Positions 44,078 through 53,135 of a stretch of 59,448 nucleotides of DNA are shown piece by piece; within the stretch, counting starts at the first letter, position 1, and every line of letters begins with the position of its first letter. Source of the stretch: Burkholderiales bacterium (GTDB lineage Bacteria > Pseudomonadota > Gammaproteobacteria > Burkholderiales > Casimicrobiaceae); assembly GCA_025927765.1 (NCBI GenBank), contig JAICKU010000013.1, forward strand, positions 1-59,448. The letters run 5' to 3'. A program made the translations under genes and the position numbers. A model generated the notes under the pieces. It searched no databases, was not told where the DNA came from, and was given only the letters and a program-made list of their open reading frames with translations.

Positions 44078-47000
44078 ATGAAGAGTACGTTCACGCGGCT
44101 GAAGCGGCTGCTGGTAGCCGTTTCCGTGTTCGCCCTCTACGCGCAGTATGCATGGGCAGCGATCTCCATCGATGCTGTGGTCTCCAAGGATCAGGCGCAG
44201 ACGAGCACGATCATTGCGTCGCCTTCATTTTCCACGCGTGCCGGCAACGAACTGCTGCTTGCGTTCGTTTCGACGGACAACCTTTCGGGCACGAACACGA
44301 CAGTCACGGGAGTGACCGGCGGTGGTCTCACCTGGACGTTGGTCCGCCGTACCAATGTACAGCGCGGCACCGCCGAGATCTGGCGCGCATTCGCCCCCGG
44401 AACGCTTGCAAGCGTGAGCGTGACCGCTGCGTTGTCGCAAAAGGTCGGCGCGTCCCTCACTGTGGCGACTTTTACAGGTGTCGATACGTCGGGGACCGGA
44501 GGAGCGGCTGCGATCGGCGCAACGGCGGGCGCGAATGCAAATCCGGGTGCACCGTCGGCGACGCTGACAACGACGCGGGACGGTTCCTGGACGTTCGGGG
44601 TCGGGAACGATTGGGACACGGCAACCTCGCGTTCACCCGGGCTCGATCAGTCACTCGTGCATCAGTACCTGGCGAAATCGGGCGACACCTTCTGGGTTCA
44701 GCGACAGAACGCGACGACGCCCACCGCGGGCACGAGCGTCATGATCAATGACACGGCTCCGACGACAGACCGCTACAACCTCGCAATCGTCGAAATCCTT
44801 CCTGCGCCGGCGGCTGTTGCAAGCTATTCGATTTCCGGTTCGATCACGCCCGCGACGATCGCTGCCGGCGCGGTGGTGACGCTGAGCGGCACCGCAGCGG
44901 GCACGACGATGGCGGACGCCAATGGTCATTACAGCTTCGCGAACCTGGCGAACGGCGCCTACACGGTGACACCGGCCAAGTCCAGCGTCACCTTCACGCC
45001 ATCGTCGCAGAGCGTCACGGTCAACGGTGCGAATCAAACGGCGAACTTCACCGCGACCGCGGTCACGCACGTCGTCTCGGGCTCAATCACCCCCTCGACG
45101 GTTGGCGCATCCGCGACGGTTACCATGAGCGAGGGCGGGTCGACAATCGCGACCGTCAGCGCCGACTCCGGCGGCAATTACGCGTTTTCTACGGTCACCG
45201 ACGGTACGTACGCGATCGCTCCGACAAAGACCGGTTATGCGTTCACTCCCGCTTCACGGAGCGTGACCGTTGCCGGCGCCGACGTGTCGGGCGTCGACTT
45301 CACGGGGCAATCTGCACCACCGCTCGCCCTTGACGTCACTGTTTCGAAAGACAACACCGGCGCTGCCAACTCGATCACGAGTCCGCCCATTTCGACTGTG
45401 GCGGGGGGTGAGCTGCTGCTCGCGCTGGTCGCGACGGATTCGCTCGCTCCTAATATGACGGTGACTGGTGTAAGCGGTGGCGGGCTTACATGGACGCTGG
45501 TAGTCAGAACAAACGCGCAGGGCGGAACGAGCGAGATCTGGCGTGCGTTTTCGCCGTCCACTTTGACGAACGCCACGATCACCGCGCAGCTTTCGCAGAG
45601 CGTGCTCTCGTCGATGACAGTAATCAGCTTCACCGGCGTCGACCAGGCAAATCCCATCGGCGCGAGCGGGAGTGGCAACGCCCGGTCGGGGGCGCCGACG
45701 GCGACGTTGGCAACGACGCACGACAACGCGTGGGTGGTTGGCGTAGGCAACGATTATGCGAACGCAATCGCTCGGTCGGTTCCGTCGAACCAGGTGCTGA
45801 TCCATCAGAACCTGTCCGCGACCGGTGACACGTACTGGATGCAGCGCATGGGCACCGCGACTCCCGTGCGTGGCACATCAGTCACGATCAACGACACGGC
45901 GCCGACCGCGGACAGCTACAACCTCAGCATCGTCGAGGTCGTGGGTGCGGGGAGCGCGGCCGGTGATACGTCGCCCCCGGTCGTTGCCGTCGCCGCGCCT
46001 GCGGCGAGCGGCACCGCCGTGGGCCTCACGAGCCTTGCTGCTAACGCGAGCGACAACGTTGCGGTCGCCGGCGTCCAGTTCAGCATCGACGGCGCGCCGA
46101 TCGGCAGCGAGCTGACATCCGCGCCGTACTACACGACGTGGAACAGTACGACGGTGAGTAACGGCGCGCACACGCTGACGGTGCGAGCGCGCGACGGATC
46201 GGGCAACGCTTCGACCGCAAGCGTCGCGATCAACGTCGACAACTCCGGGAATCCTGCTGTGGTCGGAAGCTGGTCGCAGCCGGTGACGTTACCCGCCGTG
46301 GCCGTCAACCTGCTGCTCCTCAAGAACAACAAGCTATTTTTCTACCAGGATGGCGCTTCGGCCACCGTGTGGGATTACGTCAACAACGTCTTCACGAGCG
46401 TGCCGACGAGTGTGAATCTGTTTTGCTCGGGGCATGCTTTTCTCGCTGACGGACGCGTGCTCGTCGTGGGCGGTTTCGGTGGAAGCGGAAGCCTGTTCGG
46501 CATTGCGAACGCCGAGATCTTCGACCCGGCAACCAACGCTTGGACGACAGTCCCGAATATGAGCTATCGGCGCTGGTACCCGACAGCTACGACGCTATCG
46601 GACGGCAGGATCATCGTCACCGCGGGTTGGCAGACGACGGCGCACACCAACGCTGGCATTCCCGAGATCTACGATCCTTCGCAGAACCAGTGGACGAAGC
46701 TCACGGCGGCCAACAATCCGTTCGAGACCTACCCGTTCATTTACCTGCTGCCCGATGGCACGCTCTGGCACGTCGGAGGCACCGAATACGCCACCGACAC
46801 TGATGTGCTCGACGTCTCGACTCAGTCGTGGACGACCATCGATTCCCGCATCATCGACGGCAGCAGTCCCGCGATGTACGTTCCCGGAAAGATCGTCAAG
46901 GCGGGAAGCGCAGCCGACAGCCAATTCAGCGGACCTTCGTCCAACACTACGTTCGTCCTCGACACGGCCCTGCCCAATCCCGTATGGCACCAGGCTCCGT

Positions 47001-47605
47001 CGATGGCCTATGCGCGCAGCTTCATGAACATGACGGTACTGCCCGACGGCTCCGTGCTCGCAACCGGCGGTGAATCCGACAAGGACGGCGGCAACGTCGC
47101 CAACGCCGTTTATGCCGCCGAACTCTGGTCGCCGGTCACGCAAACCTGGACCACCATGGCTTCGATGCATACGCCACGGGAGTATCACTCGACGGCGCTG
47201 CTGCTCCCCGACGGCCGCGTCGTGCAGTCGGGGATGGGCGCCGACTTCGGCAACGTGATGGACGAGAACAGTGCCGAGTTCTACTCGCCGCCGTATCTGT
47301 TCCGCGGATCGCGTCCCACGATCACCCAGGCACCCGCACAGGTTCATTACGCGACGAACTTCACGGTCAGTACGCCCGACGCTGGGACGATCAATTCCGT
47401 GGTGTTGATACGCAACGGCGGCGTCACCCATTTCTTCGACGAGAACACGCGCTACGTGCCGCTCACCTTTGCGGCGCAGGCGGGCCAACTTCAAGTGACT
47501 GCGCCCGTGGACGGGCGGCTTGCCCCGCCGGGTTACTACATGTTGTTCCTGGTCAACAGCAATGGCGTTCCATCCATCGCGCCCATGGTGCAGGTTGGAC
47601 CATGA
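44078..47605 (+). CDS. Secreted copper radical oxidase, galactose-oxidase-like (AA5-type) C-terminal domain
   Basis: 1175 residues with a signal peptide (ending near residue 27, YAQYAWA). Two copies of a ~210-residue repeat (about 28-245 and 418-625, each with GGGLTWTLV and GTSV.INDTAPT) flank two carboxypeptidase-regulatory-like units (about 250-412). An Ig-like domain follows (about 630-725), then a kelch propeller and DUF1929-type C-terminus (about 735-1175). All galactose-oxidase cofactor residues have counterparts: Cys783 (NLFCSGHAF) and Tyr834 (RRWYPT) for the thioether, Trp851 for stacking, Tyr1036-His1037 (REYHST), and His1118 (THFFDE) for copper. It would oxidise a primary alcohol, possibly on the polysaccharide, to an aldehyde, releasing hydrogen peroxide. 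Substrate unknown. Confidence 0.87.
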   Translation: MKSTFTRLKRLLVAVSVFALYAQYAWAAISIDAVVSKDQAQTSTIIASPSFSTRAGNELLLAFVSTDNLSGTNTTVTGVTGGGLTWTLVRRTNVQRGTAEIWRAFAPGTLASVSVTAALSQKVGASLTVATFTGVDTSGTGGAAAIGATAGANANPGAPSATLTTTRDGSWTFGVGNDWDTATSRSPGLDQSLVHQYLAKSGDTFWVQRQNATTPTAGTSVMINDTAPTTDRYNLAIVEILPAPAAVASYSISGSITPATIAAGAVVTLSGTAAGTTMADANGHYSFANLANGAYTVTPAKSSVTFTPSSQSVTVNGANQTANFTATAVTHVVSGSITPSTVGASATVTMSEGGSTIATVSADSGGNYAFSTVTDGTYAIAPTKTGYAFTPASRSVTVAGADVSGVDFTGQSAPPLALDVTVSKDNTGAANSITSPPISTVAGGELLLALVATDSLAPNMTVTGVSGGGLTWTLVVRTNAQGGTSEIWRAFSPSTLTNATITAQLSQSVLSSMTVISFTGVDQANPIGASGSGNARSGAPTATLATTHDNAWVVGVGNDYANAIARSVPSNQVLIHQNLSATGDTYWMQRMGTATPVRGTSVTINDTAPTADSYNLSIVEVVGAGSAAGDTSPPVVAVAAPAASGTAVGLTSLAANASDNVAVAGVQFSIDGAPIGSELTSAPYYTTWNSTTVSNGAHTLTVRARDGSGNASTASVAINVDNSGNPAVVGSWSQPVTLPAVAVNLLLLKNNKLFFYQDGASATVWDYVNNVFTSVPTSVNLFCSGHAFLADGRVLVVGGFGGSGSLFGIANAEIFDPATNAWTTVPNMSYRRWYPTATTLSDGRIIVTAGWQTTAHTNAGIPEIYDPSQNQWTKLTAANNPFETYPFIYLLPDGTLWHVGGTEYATDTDVLDVSTQSWTTIDSRIIDGSSPAMYVPGKIVKAGSAADSQFSGPSSNTTFVLDTALPNPVWHQAPSMAYARSFMNMTVLPDGSVLATGGESDKDGGNVANAVYAAELWSPVTQTWTTMASMHTPREYHSTALLLPDGRVVQSGMGADFGNVMDENSAEFYSPPYLFRGSRPTITQAPAQVHYATNFTVSTPDAGTINSVVLIRNGGVTHFFDENTRYVPLTFAAQAGQLQVTAPVDGRLAPPGYYMLFLVNSNGVPSIAPMVQVGP

Positions 47606-47784
47606 CCCGGGAGCGACCCGGCCGTTTCGTTCGAAGCGATATGTGGCGGCGCGCGTTGTGGCCGCCCCCGAGAGTCCAAGTCGCCAGCTGTTCCGCCTGG
47701 GCCGATGCTTAGCGCCAGTTCAACCAATTTTTGTCAACGATTGACCGACGGACGGAATTGACCGGTTCGGAGATAAGGAACAGA

Positions 47785-48657
47785 GTGGTATCGCTGGAGC
47801 GGATTGATGCAAGCAGAATTGTCCGCACAGCGGCAGTTCGTTGGTGCAAGCTTTGGGCAGTGGACGCGAGCAACAGGCAAATGGCCACTTTGCATCATGA
47901 CGTACCCTTTCCGCACGACGAGCTGCTCGAGGCGCTTGCGCGCGACTTCGTCGCCGGTCCCCAACCGTCCGGTGCGGCGGACGTCCACCGTCTCGCCGAT
48001 GCAGTCAACGAACGGCTGCGCCTCGCACGCGAACTTCACGACGGGCTTCTGCAGGCGTTGACCGGCATGTCGCTGCAACTGGACGCCGCCAGCCATATTG
48101 TTCAGCAGTCACCGGACGCGGCGCGCGACATGCTGATCGAGCTGCAGGAAATGGTCATCGAGCAACAGCACGAATTGCGCAAATGGATCGAGAACGCGCG
48201 ACATCCGGGAGCAGATGTCGCGCCGATTCGCGCGGACTCAACGGTCGCTTTGGAAAAGATCTGCCGGCGAGCAAGCCGCTTCGGTCCGCACGTCGAGCTT
48301 TGCACCATTGGGTGCGAGCGCATGCCGGTGTCGATCCTTCGCGACGTGTGCCGGCTGGTGGAGGAGGGGTTGAGCAACGTGCGCCAGCATGCGCGTGCCC
48401 GCGTCGTGCGTGTGGACGTCGTGGTGGCCAACCGCGAGATCCGTGTCGCCATCGAAGACGACGGGTCCGGATTTTCGTTCCGCGGCCGCTACGACCTCGC
48501 GGCGCTGGAAGCGAGGTGTCTCGGTCCCGTCTCCATCAGGGAACGCGTTGCATCGCTCGGTGGAAACCTGGTGCTCACGTCATCCCTTTCCGGTGCACGC
48601 CTCGAGATCGAGCTGCCCGTCCATAAGACTCGTGGGCGCATTCCGCACGCGAGCTGA
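47785..48657 (+). CDS. Sensor histidine kinase, NarL-partner (HisKA_3) type
   Basis: 290 residues. His85 lies in ARELHDGLLQALTG, the HisKA_3 dimerisation and phosphoacceptor box; the ATP-binding part has VEEGLSNVRQHA and VAIEDDGSGFSF. No membrane segment is seen, so the short N-terminal region (about 84 residues, unassigned) may sense a cytoplasmic signal or a partner. GTG at 47785 was chosen because AAGGAA lies 4-5 bp upstream; the frame also has a TTG at 47731. The likely partner is the LuxR-type response regulator at 51543, with the peptide module between them. Confidence 0.85.
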   Translation: MVSLERIDASRIVRTAAVRWCKLWAVDASNRQMATLHHDVPFPHDELLEALARDFVAGPQPSGAADVHRLADAVNERLRLARELHDGLLQALTGMSLQLDAASHIVQQSPDAARDMLIELQEMVIEQQHELRKWIENARHPGADVAPIRADSTVALEKICRRASRFGPHVELCTIGCERMPVSILRDVCRLVEEGLSNVRQHARARVVRVDVVVANREIRVAIEDDGSGFSFRGRYDLAALEARCLGPVSIRERVASLGGNLVLTSSLSGARLEIELPVHKTRGRIPHAS

Positions 48658-48705
48658 CGTTTGCCCTCTTCGCTTACTCGGTAGGCTGCTGTTGATGCGC
48701 CGGCT

Positions 48706-49770
48706 TCAATGTCGGTGACGAACGCGCTTTTTCCATTGTCGGCGAATGCTGTATCGCCCAACCACGGGAAGCGGAATCGCGTGGTGCCATGCTCGACCGC
48801 CGATCAGGTGGTGATCGAGCACGGAATGGATGATCCGTAACTGCACGGATCCGACGATCATGTCGCGCGCGGCGAGTTCGGCGCGAAGCGCCGATGGCGT
48901 TTCAACCAGCCCGCGCGAATCGAGGTAGGACACCAGCGCATGCAGTGCCGCGGTTGCCATGTCGTCGCCAGTGAACGCCATGAGCCGCGTCCATTCGAAC
49001 GTCGCATCCGTTCGTTCGACGAGAAATAGCGCGTCGAAGATCGACGCAAGAAAGCTGGGCTGGATGCTGGAGAGCATCAGGTCGCGCATCCACGAAGAGG
49101 CGATGTAGGCCAATTGAAGCTCGGGCGTAAGCCGCAGGGCCTCCACGCCATGAAAGGAGTGCGCTTCGCTATTCACGGCGATGCTTTCGCTACGAAACAC
49201 CGCGGGGATCGAAAACTCATCCTGGGACGGGAACAGGCTGCGGTGGACCTCGACCCAGACGTCGCGGCCAGGGTGACGTAATGGTGGGCCGTGGTGCTGC
49301 TCCTCCGCGTCCGGAAACTGCTCGGCCGGCCGATATCCGGCAGCCTTCAGCACCGATTCGACCCGATGGTACTCGCGTTCCGGCACCAGCACGTCTATGT
49401 CGGCCATCGGCCGCAAATACGCAGACGGATAGAACTCTTCGCTCGTCGATATCCCCTTGAGCAGCGTCACGGGCACGCCTTCGCGTGCGCAAATCTCGAT
49501 GACTTCACAAGCCACGTCCACTCGCTCGGCGTGTCGCACGCGGGCGGTCAACGTCTCACTGAGCAGGCGCTCTCGCCAGGCGACCGGAATCGTGTCGGGC
49601 TGCTTACGCGTCGCGTAGTGCAGCAGCGGACCCAGTCCGCCTTGCAGTACCCAGCGCAGCTGGCGTTCATCGACGTCCCCGAGCTGCCAATGCGCAAGTG
49701 CGTCCCGGCGGTCGGCCGGCGCCGCGGCATAGGTCAGTAGTTGGGCGACCAGGCGCTTCGGGGCAGGCAT
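48706..49770 (-). CDS. Nucleotidyltransferase family protein (PadeN/uncharacterised NTase type)
   Basis: 354 residues from ATG at 49770; the frame continues upstream to 49950 without family-like sequence. LLKGISTSEEFYPSAYLRPMADIDVLVP (about residues 103-130, quoted in part here) has the Lys105 and DxD (Asp124, Asp126) arrangement of the uncharacterised nucleotidyltransferase family seen next to HprK-like kinases and PqqD proteins in lasso-type and exosortase-associated clusters. It probably binds a nucleotide and may modify a peptide or sugar. It is divergent from the PqqD-like gene at 49979, with a 208-bp gap between them. Confidence 0.78.
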   Translation of the reverse strand: MPAPKRLVAQLLTYAAAPADRRDALAHWQLGDVDERQLRWVLQGGLGPLLHYATRKQPDTIPVAWRERLLSETLTARVRHAERVDVACEVIEICAREGVPVTLLKGISTSEEFYPSAYLRPMADIDVLVPEREYHRVESVLKAAGYRPAEQFPDAEEQHHGPPLRHPGRDVWVEVHRSLFPSQDEFSIPAVFRSESIAVNSEAHSFHGVEALRLTPELQLAYIASSWMRDLMLSSIQPSFLASIFDALFLVERTDATFEWTRLMAFTGDDMATAALHALVSYLDSRGLVETPSALRAELAARDMIVGSVQLRIIHSVLDHHLIGGRAWHHAIPLPVVGRYSIRRQWKKRVRHRH

Positions 49771-49978
49771 GCGAAACGAACGCCCGGCGAGAGAAGGATC
49801 ATCGAGCGGTTGCCGTTGCGCCCCCCGCCGTTCCAGAATTGACCTACCGCCCGCGCTCGCATAGATGACCCGATCACGACCATTCGATGCTGTTGCGCGG
49901 AGTTGACGCGCTTTATGGTTTATTGTGATCATTCGGCGATCGCGTGACATATACCGTTCGATATATTCTTTTCGCTAC
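49771..49978. promoter_or_regulatory. Divergent region between nucleotidyltransferase and PqqD-like genes
   Basis: 208 bp with no gene. The AT-rich part near 49912-49978 (TTTATGGTTTATTGTGATC, then TATATTCTTTTCGC) is a plausible promoter for the plus-strand peptide genes. No operator was identified. Confidence 0.35.
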
Positions 49979-50242
49979 ATGGCTGCACTCAACCTCCGTA
50001 AGCGCACCGACGTCCTGACCGTGCGCGAATTCGACGACGAATTCGTGCTGCTCGACAGCGCGTCGAATCGCATTCATCAATTGAACCGCACGGCCAGTCA
50101 GATCTGGCGATTGTGCGACGACGCGTCGCCGGAATCCATTGCAGTGGCGTTGGTTCGGGAATACGATGTGGACGAGCAACAGGCGCTGCGCGATGTGGTC
50201 CGAACGTTGGATACCTTTCGATCGCTCAAGCTCGTAGCGTGA
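49979..50242 (+). CDS. PqqD-like protein (RiPP recognition element type)
   Basis: 87 residues from ATG at 49979 (a frame to 49925 adds 18 residues upstream). FVLLDSASNRIHQLNRTASQIWRLCDDA matches the PqqD/HPr-rel-A pattern, in which the winged-helix fold binds a leader peptide and delivers it to a modifying enzyme. It precedes the 53-residue Tat-leader peptide by 58 bp and the HprK-like kinase by about 300 bp. This grouping is known for lasso and related clusters. Whether it binds the neighbouring peptide is inference. Confidence 0.85.
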   Translation: MAALNLRKRTDVLTVREFDDEFVLLDSASNRIHQLNRTASQIWRLCDDASPESIAVALVREYDVDEQQALRDVVRTLDTFRSLKLVA

Positions 50243-50300
50243 TGTTCATGATGTTGCAGCAAAGCGGCGGGATGCGCCTCTTGCCGTGGAGGACCGTGAC

Positions 50301-50462
50301 ATGAATGCTTCCGATTCACGACGTGAGTTCGTCAAGCGCGCAGCCTACATCGCGCCCGCCATCCTGAGTCTAGCTGTTGCACCGGCCTACGCGAAGTCCG
50401 GCTCCGACAAGGAGCAGAAGCCGGACAAGCCACAAAAGCCGCACGACAAGGGCGACGATTGA
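50301..50462 (+). CDS. Small Tat-leader peptide, candidate substrate of the PqqD/HprK module
   Basis: A 53-residue gene with GGAGG 8 bp before the ATG. The N-terminus has SRREFVK, a twin-arginine motif, then AAYIAPAILSLAVAPAYA ending in a signal-peptidase A-Y-A site near residue 31. The remaining 22 residues (start KSGSDKEQKP) are Lys, Pro, Asp and Ser rich with no cysteine. Ser33 and Ser35 are the only serines there. Its location between the PqqD-like and HprK-like genes suggests a precursor or carrier peptide, but the product, export and modification are inferred. No similar characterised protein is known to me. Confidence 0.72.
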   Translation: MNASDSRREFVKRAAYIAPAILSLAVAPAYAKSGSDKEQKPDKPQKPHDKGDD

Positions 50463-50539
50463 CGAAAGAAGCTGCGCGGGTGGCAAAATGAGACCGCCCG
50501 CGTAGCCCTTGCTCCGCGATCGGCCACCTCACGGTTCCC

Positions 50540-51409
50540 TTGGCCTTCTCGGTTCTCGGTGAGACCGTCGCCTTTGATTGTGACGACGCGACGCTTGCCG
50601 CGATTCTGCGCGCGAATTGCGCGGCTCATCCCGCCAGCAATACGGCCGCCACGCTCCGCTACACAATCACGCCCGGACGCGGCCCACTGTCGTTCACGCT
50701 TTGCCGCGACGGCCGCGAGCCGGTTCTCGGCCGGGGCGGCCATGACTTGCTTTTCGCCGTCGAGCAGGACCTGACCGTCGAACTTCAGCGCCGCCGTCCG
50801 CAGTTGCTGTTCCTCCACGCGGCGGCGCTCGAGTGGCGCGGTGACGTGCATCTCCTCGTGGGTGCGTCCGGCAGCGGCAAGTCGACGACCGCATGGGGAC
50901 TGGTCCACGCCGATCTTGCGTATCTGTCCGACGAGCTCGCGCCGATCGACCTCGCGACGATGCGGGTGCTGCCGTACCCACGGGCACTGTGCCTCAAGCG
51001 CGACCCTGGCGAATACCCGCTGCCGCCCGACGCACTCGATTTCGGTACCGCAATCTATCTTGCTCCGTGCTCGTTTCCCAAGCCACCGATCCACGAGCCG
51101 CAGCCGCTTGCGGGCATTTTCGTCCTAGAGCCTAGGCACGACACTGGCGAGCCCCGGGTGCGCCCGCTCGCACGTGCCGAGGCAAGCGCGCGCGTCTATC
51201 CGCATGCGTTGAATGCGCTCGCGCATCCGAGCCTGGGACTGGATGCGATCGCGCGCGTCGTCGAGGAAGTGCCATTCACTGCGCTCGCCGCCGGCGCGCT
51301 TCGGCCGACGTGCGCGGCCATTGGCGCCATCATCGAGCGCACGTCCCGCCGTCCATCGGAAGCTCGGCGTCTCTCATACGAATGGGGGATTGACCAAAAA
51401 GACGCTTAG
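50540..51409 (+). CDS. HprK-like serine kinase (HPr-rel-A type)
   Basis: About 289 residues. The P-loop is GASGSGKST (residues 108-116), followed by DLAYLSDELAPID and ALCLKRD, as in HPr kinase-related proteins of lasso and exosortase-associated clusters. In paeninodin-type lasso clusters a related kinase phosphorylates the C-terminal serine of the peptide. The start is uncertain: TTG at 50540 is the only start that keeps the N-terminal fold, with no strong ribosome site. It lies 77 bp after the small peptide gene and is probably co-transcribed with it. Confidence 0.78.
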   Translation: MAFSVLGETVAFDCDDATLAAILRANCAAHPASNTAATLRYTITPGRGPLSFTLCRDGREPVLGRGGHDLLFAVEQDLTVELQRRRPQLLFLHAAALEWRGDVHLLVGASGSGKSTTAWGLVHADLAYLSDELAPIDLATMRVLPYPRALCLKRDPGEYPLPPDALDFGTAIYLAPCSFPKPPIHEPQPLAGIFVLEPRHDTGEPRVRPLARAEASARVYPHALNALAHPSLGLDAIARVVEEVPFTALAAGALRPTCAAIGAIIERTSRRPSEARRLSYEWGIDQKDA

Positions 51410-51542
51410 GCAGACAGTAGGTTTCGTGTTGTAGCGGACAAAAGTGCCAATGTGGTGCCGCTGCATCAGGAACGCGTCGCTTGCGGCAGCGCTGTAACGC
51501 TGCATGAGCTGTCGTCGTCAACGGGGAACAAGGGAGGCAAGC

Positions 51543-52178
51543 ATGGGCACTCGCCTCGTCATCGCCGACGATCATCCCGTCGTGCTCGACGGACTCACGA
51601 GACTATTCTCCGGCGAGCGCGATTTCGAAGTGCTCGCGACGGCCCGCAACGGCGACGACGCGCTGCGCGCAGTGCAAAAGCACTCCCCCGACGTGCTCGT
51701 GCTCGACCTTTCGATGCCGGGGAAGGACGGCGTGGCCGTGCTCGGTGAAATGAAGCGGCATGCCATGAGCACCAAAGTGGTCGTGCTCACCGCGATGGAC
51801 AACGACGAGGTACTGCTCGCCATCCGCCTCGGTGCACGGGGCGTGGTGCTGAAGGACATGTCGCTGCGGCTGCTCGTCGAATGCGTTCGCATCGTGAATT
51901 GCGGCGGCACGTGGCTCGAGAAGAGCATCGCGTCGCGCGCCGTCGATCGCCTGCTGCAGCGTGAAACCAGCGTCCACGAGATGGCGAAGAGCCTGACCCC
52001 GCGCGAAGTCGAGATCGCGCACATGATCGCCGACGGATTGCCGAGCAAGCGCGTCGCCACCAAGCTCGCGATCACCGAAGGCACGACGAAGCTCCACCTG
52101 CACCACATCTATTCGAAGCTGAACGTGCGCGGCCGGGTGGCGCTCGTCCGGTACATGCAGCGGCACGGCCTCGACTGA
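51543..52178 (+). CDS. LuxR/NarL-type response regulator
   Basis: 211 residues. Receiver domain with Asp9, Asp10 and phosphoacceptor Asp55 (VLDLSMPGKDG), the LTAM motif and a conserved Lys in VLKDMSL, then a LuxR helix-turn-helix (LTPREVEIAHMIADGLPSKRVA, NVRGRVALVRYMQR). GGAGG lies about 6 bp before the ATG at 51543. It is the likely partner of the HisKA_3 kinase at 47785 and may regulate the intervening peptide genes or the giant secreted proteins; no target site was identified. Confidence 0.9.
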   Translation: MGTRLVIADDHPVVLDGLTRLFSGERDFEVLATARNGDDALRAVQKHSPDVLVLDLSMPGKDGVAVLGEMKRHAMSTKVVVLTAMDNDEVLLAIRLGARGVVLKDMSLRLLVECVRIVNCGGTWLEKSIASRAVDRLLQRETSVHEMAKSLTPREVEIAHMIADGLPSKRVATKLAITEGTTKLHLHHIYSKLNVRGRVALVRYMQRHGLD

Positions 52179-52280
52179 TCGCTGCAAGAGGCACTCCAGC
52201 CGTCGATCGATATTGCTTGAACGTGCGGGCAACACATGCACGGCAATTCGTCGCATGATGTGCGCTCGCGCACCGCTGTC

Positions 52281-53135
52281 ATGCCCTCGCTCTCCTGCTC
52301 CTTCTGCCAGCACGCCAATCCGGCGGATGCCAAGTATTGCAACGAGTGCGGCTCGCCGCTGAATCTCGAGCCGTGCGTTCAATGCGAAGCGGTCAACGAT
52401 CTGCACGCAACTCGCTGCCACGCGTGTGGCGCCGACCTCGGCCGCAAGCCGTTGGCAGCGGCGAACTTTTCCGGGCCAACAGCGGCGAACGTTACCGCGC
52501 CAAGTAACGACGCGGTCGATGCGGGTCCATCACGCACGTCGATCGTCAAGGCCCTCGAAACGGTCGAAGCGGACCTCGCGACTATCTCGCGAAGCGAAGC
52601 CGTCGTGCACGTCGTGACCGTCGGCCCAGCGGAAGAGCGCGTCCCTGAACTGCAACAGTCGCCGTCCGCGCGCACGCATCGCTTGCGGCCGGCGCTCTTC
52701 GCAGCGTTCGTCGCGTGTGCGCTCGCCGCCGTCCTGCTCGGACCGCGCTTGCCGCTGCCGCCGGCGCTTTCGCATGCAACGCTGGCGACGACGTCGCTCG
52801 TCCCCGCGCCCGATAGCTCGCCTGATCCTGCGCCTTCACCGCGCATTGCAGAAAAGCCGCCGCCAGATGCGTATGCGCGCACGAGCGGCGGACCGATCGA
52901 CGCGATCATGCCGGCCGCAGCATCCGCGACCACGATGCCGCCTACATCCACTTCGCCAAGTACCGCCAGTACTGCCCAGCCTGTCGCTGCACGCGCAGCG
53001 CAACCTGCACCCATGCAGAAAGGGGCATCGCATCAGGTCGACGCACTGCCCGATCCAGTACCCAACGCGCAGTGCAGCGACGGGGTCGCGGCGATGGGCC
53101 TATGCAACCGAGAGGGAGCGAAAGATGGCCGCTGA
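52281..53135 (+). CDS. Double zinc-ribbon membrane protein
   Basis: 284 residues (ATG at 52236 adds 15). Two Cys4 zinc ribbons (CSFCQHANPADAKYCNECG and CVQCEAVNDLHATRCHACG) occupy residues about 5-55. A single membrane segment (ALFAAFVACALAAVLLGPRL, about 133-152) is followed by a Pro/Ala/Ser/Thr-rich periplasmic stretch. The C-terminus ends with CSDGVAAMGLC, a Cys-x9-Cys pair also found at the end of the next protein. Its stop lies 11 bp inside the next gene. Function unknown; zinc-ribbon plus membrane proteins often act in envelope assembly or transport regulation. Confidence 0.72.
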   Translation: MPSLSCSFCQHANPADAKYCNECGSPLNLEPCVQCEAVNDLHATRCHACGADLGRKPLAAANFSGPTAANVTAPSNDAVDAGPSRTSIVKALETVEADLATISRSEAVVHVVTVGPAEERVPELQQSPSARTHRLRPALFAAFVACALAAVLLGPRLPLPPALSHATLATTSLVPAPDSSPDPAPSPRIAEKPPPDAYARTSGGPIDAIMPAAASATTMPPTSTSPSTASTAQPVAARAAQPAPMQKGASHQVDALPDPVPNAQCSDGVAAMGLCNREGAKDGR

